The notes under the pieces: generated by a model
Told to the model about the DNA's origin: nothing
What the model saw: the letters and a program-made list of their open reading frames with translations, nothing else
The model's database searches: none
Assembly: GCA_031428675.1 (NCBI GenBank)
Contig: JANOYC010000134.1
Coordinates: forward strand, 1-35,107
Source of the DNA: JANOYC01 sp031428675
GTDB taxonomy: Bacteria > Actinomycetota > Actinomycetes > Actinomycetales > Microbacteriaceae
Direction: 5' to 3'
Length of the DNA stretch: 35,107 bases
Position numbers and translations under genes: made by a program
Shown here: positions 23,935-31,349 of the stretch, piece by piece
How positions within the stretch are numbered: the stretch's first letter is position 1
Layout: every line of letters begins with the position of its first letter

Positions 23935-24912
23935 GTGGCAACCAAGAACCAGCGCTCCAAGTCCGCCCGTCCTCAGCCGAAGCGAACCGGAGGCAGGCCG
24001 GGGGGTCGCCTGCGACAGCCGGTCGTCGTAGCGCGTCGTGCCACCTGGCGCGACTGGGTTGCCGGAGCACGGCTGCGCACCCTCAGCCTTGCGATTGCAC
24101 CTGTCGCTATCGGTACAGCGGCCGCGGTGGTCGCCGGTGGCGGTGGCTGGCACTGGGTGCGCGCTCTTCTGGCTCTCGTCGTCGCCGCCTCGCTTCAGAT
24201 CGGCGTGAATTTCGCGAATGACTACTCCGACGGCATCCGCGGCACCGACGCGCACCGCGTCGGCCCGTCGAGGCTCACCGGCTCCGGCGCCGCGAATCCG
24301 CGTACAGTGCTCAGCGTCGCGCTTGCCTTTTTCGGCCTAGGAGCGATCGCCGGTCTCGTCCTCGTGATCCTGAGCGGGCAGTACTGGTTACTCGCGGTCG
24401 GCGCGCTCGCGCTCGTTGCCGCTTGGTTCTACACCGGCGGCAAACGGCCATACGGATACTCCGGGTTCGGCGAGATCGTCGTGTTCTTATTCTTCGGCCT
24501 CGTTGCGACAGCGGGCACGAGTTACGTTCAGATTGGCGCGGTGCCAATCGAGAGTTGGGTCGGCGGTGCCGCAGTGGGATTCCTCGCCGCGGCGGTGCTC
24601 ATGGTGAACAACCTCCGTGACATCGAGCAGGACTCGGCCGCGGGCAAGCGCACGCTGGCGGTTCGAGTGGGCGACAGGCGGGCACGCGCGCTCTTCGTCC
24701 TGTTCCTGCTCGTGCCGTTCGGTATCCTCGTCGGTTTCGGATTCTTCTACGAGCTCGCGCCGCTCGTGTTTTTCACCCTCTTGGCGGCAGCGCCCGCAGC
24801 GGTGATCACGATCTTCGCGACCACCCCGCGTGAGCTCATCCTGTCGTTGCAGTTGACGAGCTTCACCGCTCTGATTTTCGGTCTCGGGTTAGCCGCGGCG
24901 ATCGCTTTCTGA
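23935..24912 (+). CDS. menA: 1,4-Dihydroxy-2-naphthoate polyprenyltransferase
   Basis: 325 residues, a UbiA-family membrane enzyme that joins the polyprenyl chain to DHNA, giving demethylmenaquinone. About nine hydrophobic helices. The two prenyl-diphosphate/Mg2+ motifs are NFANDYSDGIRGTD (about residues 96-109) and NNLRDIEQDSAAGKRTLAVR (about 223-242). A basic extension of ~40 residues precedes the first helix. The GTG start lies 10 bp after menE. The 3' end overlaps the convergent DUF4229 gene by 24 bp. Confidence 0.95.
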   Translation: MATKNQRSKSARPQPKRTGGRPGGRLRQPVVVARRATWRDWVAGARLRTLSLAIAPVAIGTAAAVVAGGGGWHWVRALLALVVAASLQIGVNFANDYSDGIRGTDAHRVGPSRLTGSGAANPRTVLSVALAFFGLGAIAGLVLVILSGQYWLLAVGALALVAAWFYTGGKRPYGYSGFGEIVVFLFFGLVATAGTSYVQIGAVPIESWVGGAAVGFLAAAVLMVNNLRDIEQDSAAGKRTLAVRVGDRRARALFVLFLLVPFGILVGFGFFYELAPLVFFTLLAAAPAAVITIFATTPRELILSLQLTSFTALIFGLGLAAAIAF

Positions 24913-25194
24913 CCCCGGGTTCTCGTCGCCGAACGCGTGGCGGCGAGCAGTCTCGGCGTCCTCTGCCGCCTCATCATCGCCCGCGGAAAGATCGGGATCG
25001 GGGTTCTGCGCCGCGTACAGGCTCCGGGCAAGAGCGTCGCGCTGTCGCCCGAAGAAGATGTAGGCGATCGAGAAACCGACGATGGCGGCAATGATCGCAG
25101 ACAGCCACCACACGATGCCCAGCAACATGAGGACAATGAACACGCCTGCGAACAAGCCGATGCGGATGAGGGAATAGCTGACCCAAGGTTTCAC
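24889..25194 (-). CDS. DUF4229 small membrane protein
   Basis: 101 residues. Two adjacent membrane helices (about 7-25 and 29-48), then the DUF4229 stretch YIFFGRQRDALARSLYAAQ and a very acidic cytoplasmic tail (DEAAEDAETARRH). Function unknown in the family; it commonly neighbours menaquinone genes in actinobacteria (from memory). The GTG at 25194 has TAGACT 6 nt upstream, so it is probably leaderless. Its last 24 bp overlap menA on the other strand. Confidence 0.88.
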   Translation of the reverse strand: MKPWVSYSLIRIGLFAGVFIVLMLLGIVWWLSAIIAAIVGFSIAYIFFGRQRDALARSLYAAQNPDPDLSAGDDEAAEDAETARRHAFGDENPGSESDRRG

Positions 25195-25200
25195 CGGAAC

Positions 25201-25206
25201 AGTCTA
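25201..25206 (-). promoter_or_regulatory. -10 box for the DUF4229 gene (leaderless)
   Basis: TAGACT read leftward, 6 nt before the GTG at 25194. Confidence 0.55.
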
Positions 25207-25254
25207 GGTCGCCCTCGTACAGGCGGCTCGCGGCAACCGTCCAGCCCGCCGCCA

Positions 25255-25260
25255 TAGAAT
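25255..25260 (+). promoter_or_regulatory. -10 box for PLDc_N-menD (leaderless)
   Basis: TAGAAT, 6 nt before the ATG at 25267. Confidence 0.55.
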
Positions 25261-25266
25261 TGGACA

Positions 25267-25599
25267 ATGGCACGGGTGCTCTTCATCTCAGGTGTGGTCG
25301 CCGTCGCGTTCGTGATCTACACCATCGTCGACGTCCTCCTCACCGACAAGCGTCGTGTGCGCGCCCTCAACAAGCCGCTGTGGATTCTCCTTGTCGTCGT
25401 TGTGCCCGTCATCGGCGGACTGCTGTGGCTCGCGATCGGAAAGGCCCGAAAGGGCTCGGGCGGCGACGTTAGACGTGTCGCTCCCGACGATGACCCCAAC
25501 TTCCTCAGCGGCCTTTCCGCGCGGGAGGATCAAGACGAGCGAATCCGTCGACTCGAGCAGGAACTCGCCGATCTCGACGATGACCCGCCGAACAACTGA
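25267..25599 (+). CDS. PLDc_N-domain membrane protein
   Basis: 110 residues. The two-helix PLDc_N domain (LFISGVVAVAFVIYTIVDVL and KPLWILLVVVVPVIGGLLWLAIGKARK) is followed by a charged cytoplasmic tail ending in acidic heptad-like repeats (RIRRLEQELADLDDD). This domain is normally the N-terminal anchor of cardiolipin synthases; here it stands alone, with no HKD domain. Its 3' end overlaps menD by 20 bp, so the two are translationally linked. Function unknown. Confidence 0.88.
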   Translation: MARVLFISGVVAVAFVIYTIVDVLLTDKRRVRALNKPLWILLVVVVPVIGGLLWLAIGKARKGSGGDVRRVAPDDDPNFLSGLSAREDQDERIRRLEQELADLDDDPPNN

Positions 25600-27316
25600 C
25601 GCACCGTCCACCGCGTTCGCGCTCGCTCTCCTCGAAGAACTCGTGCGCTTGGGCGTGCGGCACGTCGTTCTTAGCCCGGGATCTCGATCGCAAGCGCTCG
25701 CCCTCGTCGCCGCGGAGTTTGAACGTGCCGGCCGCATCACTCTGCATGTGCGGATCGATGAGCGCGTGGCCGGCTTTCTCGCGCTCGGGCTTTCGGTCGA
25801 ATCCGCGACGCCGGTCGTCATCATCACGACGTCGGGAACCGCGGTAGCGAACCTGCATCCCGCCGTGCTCGAAGCGAATCACAGCGGAGTGCCGCTCGTG
25901 GTCATCACCGCAGACCGGCCCGATGAACTGCGGGGCATCGGATCGAACCAGACCACCGACCAAGTCGGCATCTTCGGCAGCGCAACCCGGCGCAGCTATG
26001 ACGTCGGTGCGCCAGAAGGCAACGTCGGTGAGCACGAGTCGGCAATCTTGCTGGCGCGAGCGGTACTGGCGGATGCGGTGGGTCCCGTCCACGTCAACCT
26101 CGCGTTCTCCGAGCCGCTTTCCGGTGCCGGACCGGACTTCGCCGCGCGGGTAGCAGCCCCAGACCCGAGCGCTCAGACCGAACTGGAGAATCCGGACGTC
26201 GCTGTCGCCGACGATCAACCACGACGAATTCTGATCGCTTCCCCGGCCCCGGGCACGGTGGTCATCGCCGGCCACGGCGCTGGGCCCAACGCCGAGCGCA
26301 TCGCGCACGAACTCGGCGCGCCGCTGATTGCTGAAGTGTCCAGCGGAGCGAGGTTCGGGCGCAACCTCGTGGTCTGCTATCGCGAACTGCTCGGCGAAGC
26401 CGAGTTCGGCGCTCAAGTGCAACGCGTGATCGTCGTCGGGCATCCGACCCTCAGCCGCGAGGTGCCCGCCCTCATCTCGCGCGACGACGTTTCGACGGTG
26501 GTCGTGCGAGGGATGGGTATCGACGACTACAACCCCGGTCATCGGGTGGATGACGTGGTCGACGACGTGATCGTCGAACCAGACCCGGCCGCATTCACGA
26601 TCGCCCAAGCGTGGCTGGCCGGGTGGGTGTCGGCGTCCCGTGCGATTGTGGATGCACGCGCGGTCGCAGAGGGCGGCACGCGCCAAGCGGCACTTGAACC
26701 GACGGCATCGAGGCTGTCAGACGCGACGTCTCGCGCGGCTTTCACACGCAGCGAACTCGCTCGCGTTCGGCAAGCGGTAACCCGTCGTGCCCTCGTCAAC
26801 GCGGTGTGGGGTGCTACGTGGCCGCACGATCGGCTTGTACTCGGGGCCTCGCGGCTCATTCGCGAGGCCGACAAGGTGGTGCCGGGCAAGAAAATCAGCG
26901 TCCATGCCAACCGGGGGCTGGCGGGGATTGACGGCACCATCGCCACAGGACTCGGCATCGCCCTCGCCAGCCAAGTTCACAACGACAGGGGGGTGACGCG
27001 CGTGCTCCTCGGCGACCTTGCCGCCCTGCACGATGTCGGCGCTCTGCTTCTTGGCGATGGCGAGCCGCGCCCCCGAATCCAGATCATCGTGGGAAACGAC
27101 GGTGGCGGCACGATCTTCGACGGGCTGGAAGTCGCCGGCGACTCCGACCCACAAATATTCGATCGCGTGCTGATGACTCCCCAGCGGGTCGCTTTCGACG
27201 CGCTCGCCGCGGCCTACGGATGGGAATACCTGCAGGTCGGCAACCGCGGCGATCTCGACCAAGCATTGACGAGCGGCGATCGTCCGACCCTCATCGAGGT
27301 CACGCTGCCGCGGTAA
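25580..27316 (+). CDS. menD: SEPHCHC synthase
   Basis: 578 residues from the ATG at 25580, which lies inside the preceding gene; a longer open frame upstream is that gene's shadow. A thiamine-diphosphate enzyme joining isochorismate and 2-oxoglutarate, the first committed step to menaquinone. N-terminal pyrimidine-binding domain: HVVLSPGSRSQALAL, DERVAGFLALGLS (catalytic Glu region), ITTSGTAVANLHPAV, ITADRPDELRG. C-terminal diphosphate domain: LGDLAALHDVGAL and IVGNDGGGTIFDGLE (Mg2+ site). Confidence 0.95.
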   Translation: MTRRTTDAPSTAFALALLEELVRLGVRHVVLSPGSRSQALALVAAEFERAGRITLHVRIDERVAGFLALGLSVESATPVVIITTSGTAVANLHPAVLEANHSGVPLVVITADRPDELRGIGSNQTTDQVGIFGSATRRSYDVGAPEGNVGEHESAILLARAVLADAVGPVHVNLAFSEPLSGAGPDFAARVAAPDPSAQTELENPDVAVADDQPRRILIASPAPGTVVIAGHGAGPNAERIAHELGAPLIAEVSSGARFGRNLVVCYRELLGEAEFGAQVQRVIVVGHPTLSREVPALISRDDVSTVVVRGMGIDDYNPGHRVDDVVDDVIVEPDPAAFTIAQAWLAGWVSASRAIVDARAVAEGGTRQAALEPTASRLSDATSRAAFTRSELARVRQAVTRRALVNAVWGATWPHDRLVLGASRLIREADKVVPGKKISVHANRGLAGIDGTIATGLGIALASQVHNDRGVTRVLLGDLAALHDVGALLLGDGEPRPRIQIIVGNDGGGTIFDGLEVAGDSDPQIFDRVLMTPQRVAFDALAAAYGWEYLQVGNRGDLDQALTSGDRPTLIEVTLPR

Positions 27317-27326
27317 GTCTTCGGGT

Positions 27327-27332
27327 TACGAT
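27327..27332 (+). promoter_or_regulatory. -10 box for ppk2 (leaderless)
   Basis: TACGAT, 6 nt before the ATG at 27339. Confidence 0.5.
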
Positions 27333-27338
27333 CAGCCG

Positions 27339-28169
27339 ATGAAGGACTTTCTGCGCGCGCCGTCCACCTTTTCGCTCTCAGACATCGATCCGCGGTCGAC
27401 GCCGGGGTTCAGTGGCGGGAAGGCGGAGGGCACTGCGGCCCTCGCGGCCGGTGCCGACGAGTTCTCGAACCTGCAGGAGCGCTTATATGCCGAGAGCAGG
27501 TTCGGGTCGGAGAGATCGGTGCTCCTTGTGCTGCAGGCGATGGACACCGCGGGTAAGGGCGGCATTCTTCGCCACGTGATCGGGCAAGTGAATCCGCAGG
27601 GTGTTCAATCGGCTGCGTTCACGAAGCCGACGCCAGAAGAGCTGGAGCACGACTTCCTGTGGCGCATCCGGAAAAAACTGCCCGATGCCGGACAACTCGG
27701 GGTGTTCGACCGCTCGCACTACGAAGATGTGCTCATTCATAAGGTGCGCGGGTTCTCCTCACCAGAGGTCATCGAGGAGCGTTACGGACTCATTCGTGAC
27801 TTCGAGTCCGCGCTCGTCGGAAAAGGAACGACGATCATCAAAGTCATGCTCCACATCAGCGCGAAGGAGCAGGGCGATCGTCTCGCGTCTCGACTGGAGC
27901 GGCCCGACAAGCACTGGAAATACAACCCCGGCGACGTTGATGAGCGTGAGCTGTGGCCCGACTACATGGCGGCGTACCAGCGTGCCGTCAGCGAGACGTC
28001 GACCGATACAGCGCCGTGGTTCGTCGTTCCCGCCGACCGCAAGTGGTATGCGCGACTAGCGGTTCAGCGCCTGCTCGTCGAGACCCTTCGCGGATTTCGG
28101 CTGCAGTGGCCGCCCGCGGACTATGACGTTGTCGAGGAGAAGCGGCGCCTGGCAGCCACCCTCGAATAG
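27339..28169 (+). CDS. ppk2: Polyphosphate kinase 2 family protein
   Basis: 276 residues. PPK2 enzymes move phosphate between polyphosphate and nucleotides. Walker A region LQAMDTAGKGGILRHV (about residues 66-81), Walker B-like LGVFDRSHYEDVLIHKV, the lid with RLASRLERPDKHWKYNPGDVDER, and WFVVPADRKWYARL all match one-domain PPK2. The subclass (ADP or AMP phosphorylation) cannot be told from sequence by eye. Set between menD and menF but with no evident pathway link. It ends 4 bp before the convergent menF. Confidence 0.93.
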   Translation: MKDFLRAPSTFSLSDIDPRSTPGFSGGKAEGTAALAAGADEFSNLQERLYAESRFGSERSVLLVLQAMDTAGKGGILRHVIGQVNPQGVQSAAFTKPTPEELEHDFLWRIRKKLPDAGQLGVFDRSHYEDVLIHKVRGFSSPEVIEERYGLIRDFESALVGKGTTIIKVMLHISAKEQGDRLASRLERPDKHWKYNPGDVDERELWPDYMAAYQRAVSETSTDTAPWFVVPADRKWYARLAVQRLLVETLRGFRLQWPPADYDVVEEKRRLAATLE

Positions 28170-28173
28170 CTCG

Positions 28174-29406
28174 CTAGTCGAGCGCTCCGGTGATAGGTCG
28201 AAACTTGAGCGCTGTCTCGGCGAGTTCTGCCTCCGGGTCGGAGCCCGCAACAACACCGGCGCCCGCGAATGCCCGCACTCGACCCGCAATGCTGATCTCA
28301 GCGCTGCGCAAGGCGATCGCCCACACACCGTCACCGTCGCCGTCGACCCAGCCGACGGGTCCGGCGTAGCGCTCTCGGTCGAACGGTTCGCGAGCGGCGA
28401 TGAAGTCGAGAGCAGCGCGCGTCGGTTCGCCAGCGACGGCGGCCGTCGGATGCAACACCGCGAGGAGATCGAGCGACGACGACCAATCGTCGAGCTCACC
28501 CGCGACATCGCTCGCCAGGTGCCACAGATTCGGCAGTTGCAGGGTAAACGGTTCGGCGCTCGCCGTGGCACTCCTAGAGAGCGGTTCAAGCGATGCGAGC
28601 ACGCTGTCGACGGCGAAACGATGCTCGTCGCGGTCTTTCACCGATCGCGACAGGCTTTCGGCAGCGAGACGGTCAGCGTCGGCGTCGACACCGCGAGCGA
28701 TGCTTCCCGCGAGCACGCGCGCCGTCACCGCTCCGCTCGTGACACGCACGAGCGTTTCGGGGCTGGAGCCTACGAGTCCGTCGACCGAGAACGTCCACGT
28801 GTCGGGATAGTCCACGGTGAGGGCGGCGAGGATGCGTCGGATATCCGAATCCGACGGCAGAATTCCCACGAGATCTCTCGCCAGCACCACTTTTCTCAAC
28901 AAACCACTCTCGATGGCCTCGATAGCCGACGCGACGGCCGCGGTATATCGCTTCGAACTCATTGCACCCTCGTGCATCGGCACGCGGAACGGTCGCCCGA
29001 ACGGAGTACGCGTCGCGGCTCGAGTCGAACCGTTGATGTGGGTGATCCAGGTCGTGCCGCCCCGGCGCCCGAGGATCACCTCGGGAACGATGAGCACGCT
29101 CGTGCAGGCCGAATGGTCGTCGAACGCGAACGCGCCGAAAGCGACGAGGCCGGAGCCTGGTCGCCGGACGTCGTCACTGACGACAGCTGCGGCGGTGATC
29201 GCGCGCCACGTTTCTGCAGCGTCCACGAAGCGCGATGGGCCGCTGAATTCGAGCCGGATGGTTTCGCCGATGCCAACCACGCCGTCGCCGCGACGAAGGA
29301 AGACCAGCGGATGACGCGCATCCACGACTTCCAAGAGCGCGGTGTCGGCGTCTATTAGCTGGGTTTCTACCGTGAGCTGCGGCACAACGGTCGCAGTCTC
29401 GCTCAC
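28174..29406 (-). CDS. menF: Isochorismate synthase
   Basis: 410 residues. Converts chorismate to isochorismate, the substrate of MenD. The C-terminal chorismate-binding domain (about residues 150-405) shows KVVLARDLVG, TFSVDGLVGSSPETLVRV, GSIARGVDADADR, LHPTAAVAGEPTRAALDFI and VGWVDGDGDGVWAIALRSAEI. The N-terminal domain is the usual variable half. It lacks anthranilate-synthase tryptophan-site features that I can see. The GTG at 29406 has TAGGCT 6 nt upstream. Divergent from menG. Confidence 0.93.
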   Translation of the reverse strand: MSETATVVPQLTVETQLIDADTALLEVVDARHPLVFLRRGDGVVGIGETIRLEFSGPSRFVDAAETWRAITAAAVVSDDVRRPGSGLVAFGAFAFDDHSACTSVLIVPEVILGRRGGTTWITHINGSTRAATRTPFGRPFRVPMHEGAMSSKRYTAAVASAIEAIESGLLRKVVLARDLVGILPSDSDIRRILAALTVDYPDTWTFSVDGLVGSSPETLVRVTSGAVTARVLAGSIARGVDADADRLAAESLSRSVKDRDEHRFAVDSVLASLEPLSRSATASAEPFTLQLPNLWHLASDVAGELDDWSSSLDLLAVLHPTAAVAGEPTRAALDFIAAREPFDRERYAGPVGWVDGDGDGVWAIALRSAEISIAGRVRAFAGAGVVAGSDPEAELAETALKFRPITGALD

Positions 29407-29412
29407 CCCCTT

Positions 29413-29441
29413 AGCCTACGCTCCCGCTCGACAACTAGACT
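29413..29441. promoter_or_regulatory. Divergent -10 boxes for menF and menG
   Basis: TAGGCT leftward (29418-29413) ends 6 nt before menF at 29406; TAGACT rightward (29436-29441) ends 8 nt before menG at 29450. Only 17 bp separates them, so the -35 zone of each promoter would cover the -10 of the other. Confidence 0.5.
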
Positions 29442-29449
29442 TGACTGTT

Positions 29450-30217
29450 GTGAGCAAGGCCGACCTGAGCAAACAGCCCGAAGAGATCGCCGGAATGTTT
29501 GACGGTGTCGCCAAGCACTACGACCGCACCAACGGCGTGCTGTCGATGGGTAACGCGGTGCTGTGGCGCATGGCGACCGTCAAAGCCGTCGATCCGCAGC
29601 CCGGTGAGCGCGTCCTTGACGTGGCCGCGGGCACGGGAACGAGCTCCGTTGCGCTGTCAAAGTCGGGGGCCGCGGTCGTGGCCGTGGACTTCTCGCCCGG
29701 GATGGTCGCGGAAGGCCGGCGCAAACATCCGAACATCGAGTTCGTCGAAGCAAACGCTGAATCGCTTCCGTTCGGCGACAACGAATTCGACGCGGTCACC
29801 ATCAGTTTCGGGTTGCGCAACGTGCACGACCCCAAAGTGGCACTCGGAGAGATGTACCGCGTGCTCAAACCCGGTGGTCGACTTGTCATTTGCGAGTTCT
29901 CGAAGCCGCCCGTCGCGTTCGTGCGTGCCGGGTACTGGGCGTACCTCAAATACGTCATGCCGACTGTGGTCGACCTAGCGAGCTCACAGCCCGACGCCTA
30001 CGAATACCTCGCCGACTCGATCAAGGACTGGCCCGACCAAGGCGAATTGAGCCAGTGGATCCGCGGTGCCGGGTTTATTCGGGTCGCCTATCGCAACCTC
30101 ACGGCGGGCGTGGTCGCGTTGCACCGCGCCAGGAAGCCCGTGGATCTTGCCGTTCTCGCGTCTGTCGCCAAGCGCAAAAGCGCGATGACGCGGCCCATTC
30201 CTACGATTGCCCCGTGA
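29450..30217 (+). CDS. menG: Demethylmenaquinone methyltransferase
   Basis: 255 residues from the GTG at 29450; an upstream in-frame extension to 29342 overlaps menF and is rejected. Class I SAM-dependent methyltransferase performing the last step of menaquinone synthesis. Visible: MFDGVAKHYDRTNGVLSMG at the N terminus, SAM motif VLDVAAGTGTSSVAL (about residues 59-73), ANAESLPFGDNEFDAVTISFGLRNV, and the UbiE/MenG signature region YRVLKPGGRLVICEFSKP. A -10 box for the next gene lies in its final codons. Confidence 0.95.
   Translation: MSKADLSKQPEEIAGMFDGVAKHYDRTNGVLSMGNAVLWRMATVKAVDPQPGERVLDVAAGTGTSSVALSKSGAAVVAVDFSPGMVAEGRRKHPNIEFVEANAESLPFGDNEFDAVTISFGLRNVHDPKVALGEMYRVLKPGGRLVICEFSKPPVAFVRAGYWAYLKYVMPTVVDLASSQPDAYEYLADSIKDWPDQGELSQWIRGAGFIRVAYRNLTAGVVALHRARKPVDLAVLASVAKRKSAMTRPIPTIAP
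30202..30207 (+). promoter_or_regulatory. -10 box inside the end of menG
   Basis: TACGAT, ending 6 nt before a GTG at 30214 that opens a 12-codon ORF; would give the polyprenyl synthase its own transcript. Confidence 0.45.
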
Positions 30218-30252
30218 TGACCAGAATCAGCTGCCGAGGAGGCGCCTGGTGA
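30214..30252 (+). CDS. Possible leaderless 12-codon upstream ORF
   Basis: GTG-ATG then ten more codons (peptide MMTRISCRGGAW) to TGA 30250-30252. Its start fits the leaderless spacing exactly, its middle codons contain the AGGAGG of the next gene, and its stop overlaps that gene's GTG. Ribosomes ending here could reinitiate. Too short for homology. Confidence 0.35.
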   Translation: MMTRISCRGGAW

Positions 30253-31322
30253 AGCCGGTTGTGCACTCGCGCCGCGGAAACACCCTGAGTTCGACTCTCG
30301 GCTTTGGTGAGCGGCTCTTCGCTTCGGCCGAAGAGAAGAAGTTCATCGATGCGATCGAATCCGGTCTCGAGCAGGTCGAACTCGGGCTCGTTCGCGAGAC
30401 CCGATTCGCCGACAACCTCGCAGACGTGACCAGTCGGTATCTGCTCGATGCGGGCGGAAAGCGCGTGCGGCCCGTCCTCACTCTGCTCACCGCTCAGCTC
30501 GGCGAGGGCGTGAATGACGCGGTTATTACTGCGGCAGAAGCGATCGAAATCACGCACCTAGCGTCGCTGTACCACGACGATGTGATGGATGACGCGCAGA
30601 TGCGACGGGGTGTGCCCAGCGCTCAGAGCGTCTGGGGCAACTCGGTCGCGATTCTCACCGGCGATCTGCTTTTTGCTCGGGCGAGCAAGCTCATCGCGTC
30701 ACTCGGAGAAGACGCGATCTCCCTCCAGGCCAACACTTTCGAGCGGCTCTGCCTCGGTCAACTGCACGAGACGATCGGTCCGGCGGCGACCGACGACCCG
30801 ATCGCCCACTATCTGCAGGTGCTCGCCGACAAGACGGGCTCGTTGATCGCCACCGCGGCCGAGGTGGGCGTGATCTTCTCCGGTGCTCCCACCGAGTTCA
30901 CCGAGCCGGTGCGCACCTTCGGCGAGAAAGTAGGCGTCGCCTTCCAACTTGTCGACGACATCATCGATCTCGCCCCGAGTGCCGGCGATTCGGGCAAGAA
31001 GCCCGGCACCGACCTCCGTGCGGGAATCTCGACGCTACCCATGCTGTTCTTGCGGCGTGCCGCCGAAACTGACCACGAAGCGGCGGCGCTACTTCGGCGC
31101 ATCGACGACGAACTCGAGCGCTCGTACACTGATGGCGGCGACGACACCGCTCTCACAAACGCTATCGACGCCCTCCGCGCCCATGATGTGACGGCCCAGA
31201 CTCTCCTCGAGGCGCGCCGCTGGTCGGCCGACGCCGTGGCTGCATTGGCCCCGATTCCGGAAGGGCCGGTGAAGAAAGCTCTGACGCGCTTTGCCGAGTC
31301 TGTGATCGACCGTTCCACCTGA
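30249..31322 (+). CDS. Long-chain polyprenyl diphosphate synthase
   Basis: 357 residues from the GTG at 30249, chosen for AGGAGG 6 nt upstream. It builds the prenyl tail of menaquinone from IPP (all-trans family). First Asp-rich motif LYHDDVMDDAQMRRG (about residues 110-124), second FQLVDDIIDLAPSAGDSGKKPGTD. The residues before the first motif (THLASLY) are small, without bulky stops, consistent with a long product such as C40-C45, but chain length cannot be read by eye. It follows menG by 31 bp. Confidence 0.94.
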   Translation: MKPVVHSRRGNTLSSTLGFGERLFASAEEKKFIDAIESGLEQVELGLVRETRFADNLADVTSRYLLDAGGKRVRPVLTLLTAQLGEGVNDAVITAAEAIEITHLASLYHDDVMDDAQMRRGVPSAQSVWGNSVAILTGDLLFARASKLIASLGEDAISLQANTFERLCLGQLHETIGPAATDDPIAHYLQVLADKTGSLIATAAEVGVIFSGAPTEFTEPVRTFGEKVGVAFQLVDDIIDLAPSAGDSGKKPGTDLRAGISTLPMLFLRRAAETDHEAAALLRRIDDELERSYTDGGDDTALTNAIDALRAHDVTAQTLLEARRWSADAVAALAPIPEGPVKKALTRFAESVIDRST

Positions 31323-31349
31323 CCCGCGACCTCTCGAAAGGTTTTCCCT

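Noticed and set aside
25505..26686. A 393-codon leftward frame opposite menD
   Set aside because: Composition of a shadow frame; menD is intact with all its motifs.
28169..28183. Terminator between ppk2 and menF
   Set aside because: Only a 5-bp stem with the menF stop in the loop and no U-run; too weak to call.
28123..29358. A 411-codon rightward frame opposite menF
   Set aside because: No family features; menF on the other strand is complete.
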